Positions 18,347 through 26,800 of a stretch of 57,444 nt of DNA are shown in pieces. The stretch is from Holophagae bacterium. Its GTDB lineage: Bacteria > Acidobacteriota > Holophagae > Acanthopleuribacterales > Acanthopleuribacteraceae. The stretch lies in assembly GCA_030429565.1 (NCBI GenBank), contig JAUIFE010000040.1, positions 1 to 57,444 on the forward strand. The letters are read 5' to 3'. The notes under the pieces were generated by a model. It had not been told where the DNA came from. It saw nothing but the letters and a program-made list of their open reading frames with translations, and did no database searches. Each line of letters starts with the position of its first letter. Position 1 is the first letter of the stretch. A program made the position numbers and the translations under genes.

Positions 18347-20602
18347 CTAAAGCGCAATCGGAGCAAGCACGATTGAAAAATCGCCGTTTTGCGCGGGCGT
18401 GCCGGCGGCGCCACGGGCGCTGGTCAGCGGGACAGCCAAGTCCCGAGGCAAATCATAAACTAAATCGAAGACCTCGATCGGCTGTTGTGGTGGTCCATCA
18501 AAAACCAGGGACAGGGCAACGCCTTCAGCAGGGGTCGACGCATAAGTGATCATGCGGTAACCGGTAAAAGGGCCGGGATTGTCAATCAGGCGAGGCTTGA
18601 CCGGGGTGCCGTTGACAGTGACCTGACGAGGAACCAGATCGGGCGGCAACAACAGACCGACCACCGCGGTGCCGCGTTGAGAACGGACCTGGCCGGCGAC
18701 ATGAAAACCGCTCGCGCCGGCGTCGGAACGCGGCGTCGATTGCCAAAGAGGCGCCGCCAAGTCGGCGTCAGGTGCCTCGGCCACTACCGTGGTACCAATG
18801 CCCAGGAACGGCAAAGGCGGGGCCGTCTCGGTGGTCGGCTCGTCCAAGGCTTCAGTCACGACGTAAGGCAAAGGTGCCATGGTGCGATCAACCCACCACC
18901 ACGCGTTGTCGGCGTGTTGCACGTAAGCGATGCTCATGGGTTGGGGACGCTCGGCATCGAACAACGGGAAAAAAAGCACGCTGTTCGCAGCGAAGGCAAT
19001 GAGCCCGACCGCAGGGAGGAAACGCACGCGCGGAACCTGCGGCAAAAGCGGCCAGAAACAAAGAGAAACCGCGACCAATAAACAGGGGGCAATCAGGGCG
19101 GCCAGCGAACCGATGGCTTGGAACAGAAGCAGCACCAGCGGCAAGATCAAGGATAGGGCCAAAAGCGCGGGCAGCAACATGGCCGACCACGTAAGCCAAT
19201 CGGGCACCGGCGGGGCATCGGCCGCACCCAAGCGCAAACACAGGGCGATGAAGGCGGCGATAAAAGCGGGCCATGTCTGCAGATAGGCGGCGTCGGGAAA
19301 AACAAAGGCCGTGATCAGGGCGATAAAGGACCACAGCAACCAAACCCCGTGAAAAGTGCAGCGCGTTTTACGATTAACGTGCCACATCATGGACCAAATC
19401 ACGGCAAGCACGGCAACGAAAAACATCAGCGGTGCCAGATAAGCATAGGCGGTAATCGGGGTGCCGTTCCAGACCATCTGGGGAATGGCGATCAGAATCG
19501 CAATCGGCAACGAGGTCAGCACAGCCGCCAAACCCCAGACCACTGCTCGCAAGGTGGGTTCATCGCGACGCAGCCGCAGGTCACCAGCGGCCAAAGCGGC
19601 AAACACCAAAAAAGCGAGGAGGGCAGGCGCAAAACTAAGGGCACGCGGCCATTGAAGCAAAACCAGACCCAACCATGAAAACCATACGCGTGGGGAATCA
19701 GGCGACGATGGTGACAAATCGCGATCCGCCAGCGCCTCAATTAAAGCCAAGGCGGCATCGCCCTGGTGCTGCAGGCTGCGGGGATCGAGACGAGCCACCG
19801 TATCGTGCGGTGTGTGGTAGCCGGCAACCTCGTCGAGAAAGGCCAGGTTCACGGCAAGCACATCGTCATGCGCATGTTCCGCAAAGCTGGTCGTCGAAGG
19901 AAGTAAGGCATAGACGGAAGAAAACAAGGATCCGGCGACGGGTTTGGGCATTTCGGCCAGCAGCTCGCCAAGCACGGCACCCGAACCATTGGTTTCGAAG
20001 GCGAGCGACGCACCACCACTGCCGCGCGCTTCAAGGTTCACGAGGGCTTTGAGCGAGGCGGCACGCGCGTGGTCGGCGAAGGCTTTGGCACCCAACAAGC
20101 CGGCCTCTTCGCCGTCCTCCAGCAAAAATAACAGCGTGTTGCGTGGCGGCGCGGGCCGCTCGGCAAGAAGCCGGGCGATTTCGAGCACGGTCACGACGCC
20201 GGAACCGTCGTCGGCGGCGCCCGGTCCGGCGGGTACTGAATCATAGTGGGCGGCCAACATGACGGTGTCGGGACCGCCCTCAATCCAAGCGAGGATGTTG
20301 TCGACTTCGGCGCAAAAGCCGTCGTCATTGCAGACAACCCGCGTCTGGACCTCGGTGGCCAAACCAAGCTCTTCAAGGTGAAGGCGCAAACCATCGCGCA
20401 AGCGCCGGTTGGCAGGGCTACCAACAGGATGCGGCTCGGACGGCCACAGCCGGTTTAACAAACGCAAGGCCTGTTCGGCTGAATAACCGTCACCGTCGCC
20501 GCGTGGTGCGCGGCCCTGGGTGCTCCAATGGGCCGCCGCAAGCACCAGCAAAACAGCCAACCCAAGTAACCCGGCACGCAGGCTCACCACTTTTTTGTTC
20601 AT
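18347..20602 (-). CDS. Membrane-bound M28-family zinc peptidase, likely leader-peptide-removing enzyme of the NRPS pathway
   Basis: The product is 751 residues. An N-terminal hydrophobic segment (residues ~10-25) leads into an exported M28 domain: H119 in AAHYDSVPAG, bridging D131 in AADDGSG, E165/E166 in LEDGEEAG, and the late ligand in YHTPHDT (~residue 269). The half after ~300 holds about eight membrane helices and then an extracytoplasmic C-terminal domain, as in ER-metallopeptidase-1-like M28 proteins. The start overlaps the P450 stop by 4 nt (ATGA). Saframycin-type pathways are reported to use a membrane peptidase to cut an N-acyl-peptide leader outside the cytoplasm. The acyl-loading NRPS in this operon makes the same role likely here, though substrate and cleavage site are inferred. 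Confidence 0.85.
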   Translation of the reverse strand: MNKKVVSLRAGLLGLAVLLVLAAAHWSTQGRAPRGDGDGYSAEQALRLLNRLWPSEPHPVGSPANRRLRDGLRLHLEELGLATEVQTRVVCNDDGFCAEVDNILAWIEGGPDTVMLAAHYDSVPAGPGAADDGSGVVTVLEIARLLAERPAPPRNTLLFLLEDGEEAGLLGAKAFADHARAASLKALVNLEARGSGGASLAFETNGSGAVLGELLAEMPKPVAGSLFSSVYALLPSTTSFAEHAHDDVLAVNLAFLDEVAGYHTPHDTVARLDPRSLQHQGDAALALIEALADRDLSPSSPDSPRVWFSWLGLVLLQWPRALSFAPALLAFLVFAALAAGDLRLRRDEPTLRAVVWGLAAVLTSLPIAILIAIPQMVWNGTPITAYAYLAPLMFFVAVLAVIWSMMWHVNRKTRCTFHGVWLLWSFIALITAFVFPDAAYLQTWPAFIAAFIALCLRLGAADAPPVPDWLTWSAMLLPALLALSLILPLVLLLFQAIGSLAALIAPCLLVAVSLCFWPLLPQVPRVRFLPAVGLIAFAANSVLFFPLFDAERPQPMSIAYVQHADNAWWWVDRTMAPLPYVVTEALDEPTTETAPPLPFLGIGTTVVAEAPDADLAAPLWQSTPRSDAGASGFHVAGQVRSQRGTAVVGLLLPPDLVPRQVTVNGTPVKPRLIDNPGPFTGYRMITYASTPAEGVALSLVFDGPPQQPIEVFDLVYDLPRDLAVPLTSARGAAGTPAQNGDFSIVLAPIAL

Positions 20603-22056
20603 TTCTTTAAATCCACCATTTCATGTATGTTACCAACAATCGCTTGGTGCCGAATCGGCATCTCGCGCGAACCAACGGTCATGGGCAAGCCACCTTTGGG
20701 AATTAAGGCGATCCGCATGATGCGGTCGATGCGCGTGCCGGCCGGTATCGCCAGACGGAACCGTTGCAAGACCATCGCCAGAACCACTTTCATTTCAACC
20801 GTGGCAAAGGCGGCTGCAATACAGCTATGCGCGCCGGCACCAAAGGGTAGATAGGCGTAAGGCGCCGGTTTCCCCTGTTCCCAACGACGCGGGTCGAAGC
20901 GCAAGGGATCGGCGAACAGATCGGGCATGCGGTGGGTAATGTACTGGCTGAAGAAAACGGCCGTCCCCTCTTCCAAGGCAAAGGGTCCCAACTCACAGGG
21001 TTCGGCAGTATGGCGCGAGCCCAAGAAGGCGGGCGGCAATAAGCGTAAGCTCTCTTTGATGACCCCGTCGAGCAAGGTCAATTTGGCGAGATCGGCATAG
21101 CTCGGTGCGGCACCGCCAAGCGCGGCGTCGAGTTCTTCCAACAAAGCGCCAAGCACCTCGGGGTGCTGGTCGAGTAACAGCAAGGTCCAGGTGAGCGCAC
21201 TGGCACTGGTCTCCTGGCAGAAAATGGTGTAGGCCTCGCCGATGAGATCCTCTTCGCTGAGTGCCTCGCCGTCGGCGGTTCGCGCCGCGACCAAACAGGC
21301 CAAGGCGTCTTTTTGAACGCCTGGTTGAGCGCGTTTGCGTTCAATCTCTTCCACAATAAAGGCTTCAATGTCACCGGCGGTGTGTAGCGAACGCCACAAG
21401 GGCGTGCCCGGCCAGGCAAACGGAATCACCCAATTGAGCGGTGAAGCGGCCTGGGTTAACAAGCGGTCGACCATCACCCGCAAAGCTTCGATTTGTTCGA
21501 GCTTTTCCAAGCCAAACATGGTGCGCACGCCGATATCCAAGGTGATGCGGTGCATGTCTTTGGCGAGATCGCGCTGTTGGCCAGGTTTCCATTCAGCCAG
21601 TTCCCGCGCCACACAGGTCACCATGGTTTCCATATAGGCTTTGACGCGCTGAATGCTGAAGCCGTCGCGCATCAGCTCACGGTGGCGGCGATGGTCGGCG
21701 CCGTTGCGCGCCATCAAACCACCGCGCAAACGCGCCAGGGCCGAGCCTGGCGGTGCGGGAACATCGCGGAACGGGTCGGAAATGAAACGATCCGGTTGGC
21801 TTAAAATCGTTTCGTTCCATTCGGGGCCAAAGGCAAAGATATGTCGGGGTCGGCTGGGGTCCCATGCACAAATGTCGCCATACTGACGATGGAGGTGACA
21901 CAGGTGGCCAATTGGATCACGCAACATACCGATGCCGCGAGCCCGCCAACCCAACAGAGGAAACGTACGCGGACCGGGGCCGAGTTCGCCGGCACGGGTT
22001 GCACCCACTGCCGGTTTGGTGGCGACGTGCTGCGCCGATTTCCCTGCGCTGCTCAT
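20599..22056 (-). CDS. Cytochrome P450 tailoring enzyme
   Basis: The product is 485 residues. An I-helix motif CQETSASALTW stands in for (A/G)GxxT. The K-helix ExxR is in KESLRLLPP. The heme loop is FGAGAHSCIAAAF with thiolate Cys412; the usual Gly two residues after the Cys is Ala. The N-terminus has a proline-rich GPGPRTFPLLGW hinge but no membrane anchor, so the enzyme is probably soluble. Both ends overlap neighbours by 4 nt (O-methyltransferase stop, peptidase start), which puts it firmly in the biosynthetic operon. It is the only obvious oxygenase acting after assembly, so ring hydroxylation, quinone formation or C-H oxidation of the scaffold is likely. No ferredoxin partner is visible in the window. 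Confidence 0.9.
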   Translation of the reverse strand: MSSAGKSAQHVATKPAVGATRAGELGPGPRTFPLLGWRARGIGMLRDPIGHLCHLHRQYGDICAWDPSRPRHIFAFGPEWNETILSQPDRFISDPFRDVPAPPGSALARLRGGLMARNGADHRRHRELMRDGFSIQRVKAYMETMVTCVARELAEWKPGQQRDLAKDMHRITLDIGVRTMFGLEKLEQIEALRVMVDRLLTQAASPLNWVIPFAWPGTPLWRSLHTAGDIEAFIVEEIERKRAQPGVQKDALACLVAARTADGEALSEEDLIGEAYTIFCQETSASALTWTLLLLDQHPEVLGALLEELDAALGGAAPSYADLAKLTLLDGVIKESLRLLPPAFLGSRHTAEPCELGPFALEEGTAVFFSQYITHRMPDLFADPLRFDPRRWEQGKPAPYAYLPFGAGAHSCIAAAFATVEMKVVLAMVLQRFRLAIPAGTRIDRIMRIALIPKGGLPMTVGSREMPIRHQAIVGNIHEMVDLKK

Positions 22057-22712
22057 CGTTTCAGCCCTAAGGTAACGCCGTCGGCGAAAGGCAACATGCT
22101 GAGAGAAATGCGCTCATCCTTGTGGAGACGCTTGTTCAAGTCGCGAATGACCACGGTGCCTGCTTCGTCAACGCTGGGATCAATGACCTCGCCGGCACGC
22201 AGCATGTTGTCCAAAATGATCACGCCGCCGGGACGCAGCAGTTCTAAAGCAGCTTCGTAGTAACCGACATAGCCGGTTTTATCGGCGTCGATGAACACCA
22301 GATCAACGGTGCCGGCCCAACCATCGGCTTTAAGTTGCGCCAGGGTGTCGTCGGCCGGCGCCAAACGCAGGTCGATACGGTCGGCCAAACCGGCTTCAGT
22401 CCAGTAACGGCGGGCAACGTCGGTCCATTCCTCACTCACATCGCAGGCGATCAGCTTGCCGTCGGCGGGCATGGCCTGGGCCATCCAAATGGTGCTGTAA
22501 CCGGTAAAGGTGCCAACCTCGACGACGCGACGAGCGCCCAAAAGTTGTACCAAAAAGGCCATAAACTGCCCTTGTTCGGCGGGAATTTGCATTTCGGCCA
22601 TGGGCATTTTGGCGGTTTCCTCGCGCAGGCGTGCCAACAGGTCGGATTCGCGCAGGGACACATCGAGGACATAATCAAATAAATCGTGGTTCATAATTAA
22701 ACGATCAAGCAT
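22053..22712 (-). CDS. SafC-like catechol O-methyltransferase (class I SAM MT)
   Basis: I place the start at the ATG at 22712 (AAGGAG 5-6 nt upstream), giving 219 residues starting MLDRLIMNHDLFDYVL; the longer open frame upstream lacks an RBS. Motifs: REETAKMPMAEMQIPAEQGQ, the SAM loop VVEVGTFTGYSTIW, acidic CDVSEEW, metal-binding FIDADKTGY and ILDN. This is the cation-dependent caffeoyl-CoA/catechol OMT family, and much of the length resembles what I recall of SafC from the saframycin MX1 cluster. SafC/SfmM3-type enzymes O-methylate the 4-OH of hydroxylated methyl-tyrosine, so it should supply the methoxy group of the NRPS building block. It overlaps the P450 start by 4 nt. Confidence 0.9.
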   Translation of the reverse strand: MLDRLIMNHDLFDYVLDVSLRESDLLARLREETAKMPMAEMQIPAEQGQFMAFLVQLLGARRVVEVGTFTGYSTIWMAQAMPADGKLIACDVSEEWTDVARRYWTEAGLADRIDLRLAPADDTLAQLKADGWAGTVDLVFIDADKTGYVGYYEAALELLRPGGVIILDNMLRAGEVIDPSVDEAGTVVIRDLNKRLHKDERISLSMLPFADGVTLGLKR

Positions 22713-22746
22713 GGGAACTCCTTGTACAGTAAGGGAATCAAACGGG

Positions 22747-23817
22747 TTAGGACGGATCGGTGTTCTGCGAAAAGGGACAACCGCCGCCGGCATGGGCACG
22801 CGGTCGCCGGGTACGGCTGCGCTGAAAACGATCCAAACGTTCAATCGCCGATTCTTCGTTTTGTTTGCGGGAATCGGCCAACAGACTGGAACGTTCCTCG
22901 CCGCGAAAACGCGAGCAAACTAATTTGTGAACCTCGTAGGTCTCGTAGAAGGCCGCTTCGAAAGCATGGGCGCCTTCGATGACGGCCGGTCCGGCGTCGG
23001 CCAACTTCACGCGAACGCGCTTCATGATCGAGACCAACTGGGCGTGGTCGGTGGAAAGCAAACCGCTCAAGCCGGGCATCGCGACGGGCGGCATCATGGT
23101 CGGCACCACGACTTGTTCGTAAGCGGAAGCCGAGTAATCGGTGGCGTACCGGAAGGCGGTGGTGGAACCGTCCATAAGCGTGGTGGCCAGGGCCAAGCCG
23201 GAAACGGTCAGCGCTTCGTCGTCGTTGTCACACGCGTCGCTGATTTCGTTGAAGGCCATGATCAAACCCTGGATAAAGATCAGGAAAACATGGTGGCCGA
23301 TCACCCAACGCCACAGGGCGTTTTCCTCGGGTGGCCGACGGTTTGGCTCGTCAATGACGGGTTCGCCGTCGGTGGGCCAATCCAAGCCGCAAACGTAACA
23401 CAAAAGCGTGTCGAAACAGCGACGCAGGCGCCACCACGAGGGTTGGTCGAGGGTCATGCCGTGTTGCACTTGGTCTGCCAACATCGATTGGTAAGCCTGC
23501 AGCAGGCTGGTGACAAACACCACGGCGCGATCGCCCTCGACCCGTTGAATGCGGCAGTAGCGGTCGTGGAAGCGATGGTCGGCGACCTCGCCCTCGCTGT
23601 CTTCCACGGCACAAACCGAGACGGAATGGGTCAAAGCGGTGCGTGCTTTCTGCAACAGTTCGATTTGATAAGCAGCGGGCCGCTGTTCGGGTACGCGGCA
23701 CAGATCACGCAAGGCGGGCATGGCCGATTCAGGTAAGCCGGCAAAGGATTGGCGCCCGGCGGGAACCTCACTGGGCTGAAGCATGTTCAGGAGCGGGATA
23801 TGTTCGGTGGGAAGCAT
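22747..23817 (-). CDS. SfmD-like heme tyrosine-derivative hydroxylase (TDO superfamily)
   Basis: The start at ATG 23817 (RBS GAGGTG 5-6 nt upstream, 8 nt after the NRPS stop) gives 356 residues starting MLPTEHIPLLN. It is all-helical, with WRWVIGHHVFLIFIQGLIMAFNE, many His/Trp, and near the C-terminus VHKLVC, i.e. His297-xxx-Cys301. HxxxC is the motif by which SfmD, the 3-methyl-tyrosine hydroxylase of saframycin biosynthesis, binds heme through a single thioether. Length, motif position (about 55 residues from the end) and context agree. Expected role: 3-hydroxylation of 5-methyl-tyrosine. A different tryptophan-dioxygenase-like function cannot be excluded without alignment. Confidence 0.75.
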   Translation of the reverse strand: MLPTEHIPLLNMLQPSEVPAGRQSFAGLPESAMPALRDLCRVPEQRPAAYQIELLQKARTALTHSVSVCAVEDSEGEVADHRFHDRYCRIQRVEGDRAVVFVTSLLQAYQSMLADQVQHGMTLDQPSWWRLRRCFDTLLCYVCGLDWPTDGEPVIDEPNRRPPEENALWRWVIGHHVFLIFIQGLIMAFNEISDACDNDDEALTVSGLALATTLMDGSTTAFRYATDYSASAYEQVVVPTMMPPVAMPGLSGLLSTDHAQLVSIMKRVRVKLADAGPAVIEGAHAFEAAFYETYEVHKLVCSRFRGEERSSLLADSRKQNEESAIERLDRFQRSRTRRPRAHAGGGCPFSQNTDPS

Positions 23818-23825
23818 AAGCACCT

Positions 23826-26800
23826 CTATATCGATACGGTTTGTGGCGTGGCGACGGGCGGCAGGAAACCCAACTCGGCCAGGAAGCGCAAACAATCGTG
23901 GGTATAGCGCTCGTCAATGGGCGGGCACACCAAGCCGCTGCCCGCCAGGAATGCCAGGGTGTTGCGACACTCGATTTGGGCGTCGGAATCCGCCATGGCG
24001 TCGGGGTCAAAGGCAGACGGCGCATCGTCGTCGACGGAGGTCCGCTTGAAGTGCGGCACAAAGGGATACAAGGCGTTGTCGGGGTCGACTTCCAAAACGC
24101 GGGCGCGCGCCTCGCGACGGGTGACCACATCGAATTGGTAGCCAAAGGTTTTAAGCCAATCGTAGAGTGCCATGGTGCGCACCGGCTCGGTGTGCCAGAG
24201 GTGGAAGATTTTTCCCATGGCCGTCGATTGACGCGAGATGTGGGCGATGGCGCCGGCGGCGAAATCGACTGGGACCGCATCGAAATAACGTTTGTCTTCA
24301 GGCAAAATGCCCAGCTCCAAATACCCTTTCAAACCCACGAACAAGTAGTTGTTGGTTTGGGTGGCGCCGGTTTGCGTGTGACCCATGATCAAGCCTGGGC
24401 GGAACACGGTGACGGGGATGCCGCGCGCATCGGCGTCGCGAATCAGTTTCTCGGCGACCCACTTACTCAATCCGTACCCTTCCGGCGTTTGGACGGGATC
24501 GGTCAAGGCGGTGTGATCTTCGACGAACGGCCGCGCGACCTTGGCGCCCAGCAGCACATCGACGGTAGAAATGTAGTGGACGGCTTTGCGGCGCGTGGTG
24601 CAAGCCAACGCCAGAACGGCTTCAGTGCCGAGCACGTTGGGCGTGCGCAAGACCGAGTAGGGATAAATGAAGTTGACCAAGGCGGCACTGTGGTAGATGG
24701 CACCGATTTCGCCCGCCAAGCGCGCATAGGTCGCCTCTTCCAAGCCGAGTCGCGGTTTGCTGATATCGCCCTTAACCACGTGCAAACGGTCGTACTTCTC
24801 GGGACGCCAAATCAGGAACATGCGCAGCGTTTCCTCAAGACGTCGCCAAGCCGCTTCGTCGTCGGCGGCACGCACGACACAGGTCACGTGTTGGCCCGGT
24901 TCGTCCAGCAGGCGATCGACCAAGAAGGCCCCCAGGTAACCGGTGGCGCCGGTAACCAGAACGTGGTCGGGTTGGACAACCTCGGCCGCCGGCATGCCTT
25001 CCATTTGGACAGCGGGATCGAGACGCCCCTCTTGAGCCAAGGCTTCGGGGGTCCACTGCAGAGCCGAAGCCATGCCGCCCTGTTTGCGAAAGGCGGCCAA
25101 GCGCGAGGCGACTCCCGCCGGCGTCGGTTCTTCGAGAATTTCACCGACGTTGAGTTGGAGGTTGTAGGTATCCGAAAGGCGCGAAGCCAAACGCGTGGCC
25201 GACAAACTATCGCCACCGATTTCAAAAAACGGATCGTCCATACCAACGCGGTCGAGCGATAGAATTTTCTGGAAGGCTTCGACAACCTCGCGCTCCAAGC
25301 CGGAACGCGGCGCCACGTAGCGACGTTGGGGCGTAGCCGTGACGCGACGTCCCAACGCGGGCCGGTCAATTTTACCGCCGGGCGTGCGGGGCAAGGCCGG
25401 CAGTAGATTGATTTCATGGGGAATCATGTGTGCGGGCAAACGCTGCGCGAGCGCCTCGGCGACGGCGGTTTGCGTAGGCTCGCCACCGGGCACTTCCACC
25501 CAGGCCACCAGCCGCGCCCGCCCGCCGGCTTCCTGTTTGGCGAGGACGGCGGCGGTGGCAACACCTGGCAAACCGGCCAAGGTTGCTTCGATTTCGCCCA
25601 GCTCAATGCGGAAGCCGTTTACTTTGACTTGGTCGTCGACACGACCCAGGAAGGCCAGATCGCCGTCGGCACGCAGGCGACCTAAATCACCCGTACGGTA
25701 AAGGCGCGCCCCCGGCGTTTGACTAAAGGGATGCGGCACGAATCGGTCCGCCGTCAGCGCCGGACGGCCGGCATAGCCGTGGGCCAGTTGCGCGCCGCCA
25801 ATGCAAATCTCACCCGCCATGCCGGCCGGAACGGCATTCAGCGAGGCGTCGAGGATTAGCAGGTCACAGTTGGGCAGAGCGCGGCCGATGCTCAACTGAG
25901 ATGCCTCACCCACCGCTTGACCAAGCCGACAGGTGGCATCGATGGTCGCTTCAGTCGGTCCGTAAAGATTCACGATGTCGACGCCGAGCCGATCGGCAAA
26001 CTGACGGGTCAGTTCCGGCGTAAGGGTTTCCCCGCCACTGAGCACGCAACGCAGGCTGTGGCAATCGGTTAAGCCCGGCTCCTCGATCAGGACACGGTGC
26101 AGTGAAGGCGCGGCACCGTAAACAGTGATTTGCCGGGCAACCATGTCGCGAACCAGCGCGGCGGCGTCAAAGGGTTTGGGAAGCGGCATCAACACAGTCG
26201 CGGCACCGGTCAACAACGGCCAAAAAACGGCCCAAACGGAAGGGTCGAAACTAAAAGAATACTGTTGCATGACGCGGTCTTCGGGAGTGAGGCGCCAGGT
26301 TTGTTGGCGCCAGTTCAGGTTGTTGAGCACCGCCCGATGCGGCACCACCACGCCCTTCGGCGTGCCGGTTGAACCCGAGGTGTAAATCAAATAGGCAGGC
26401 CGTTGGCTGTCAACCGCGGGCAGAGTGACGGTCTCACCGGCACCCGCCGCCGCTAATTCGATCACGGGCAACGCCGTCGTAACCGTTTCAAAGCGCGCGG
26501 TGGTGTCGCTGCTGCAAATCACCGCCGCCAAGCCGGCATCGGCAATCAAAAAGTGGAGACGTTCGGTGGGGTAGGCACCGTCGAGCGGTACGTAGGCGGC
26601 GCCAAGTGCCACGATCGCCAACATCGAAGCAATCGCCTCGTAGCGGTGATCCAAACAGAGACCGACGCGACCGCCCTCGCCGATACCACGCGCCTGCAAA
26701 GCAGCGGCAATCGCCAGCGCATCGGTGTGCAAGGTCGCGTAGCTGTAGCGTTCATCAGCGGCGATGACGGCAGTGAGATCGGGTGTTTTTGCGGCTTGCG

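Noticed and set aside
22713..22844. Longer start for the O-methyltransferase
   Set aside because: It would overlap the SfmD-like gene; the SafC-like N-terminus and AAGGAG support ATG 22712.
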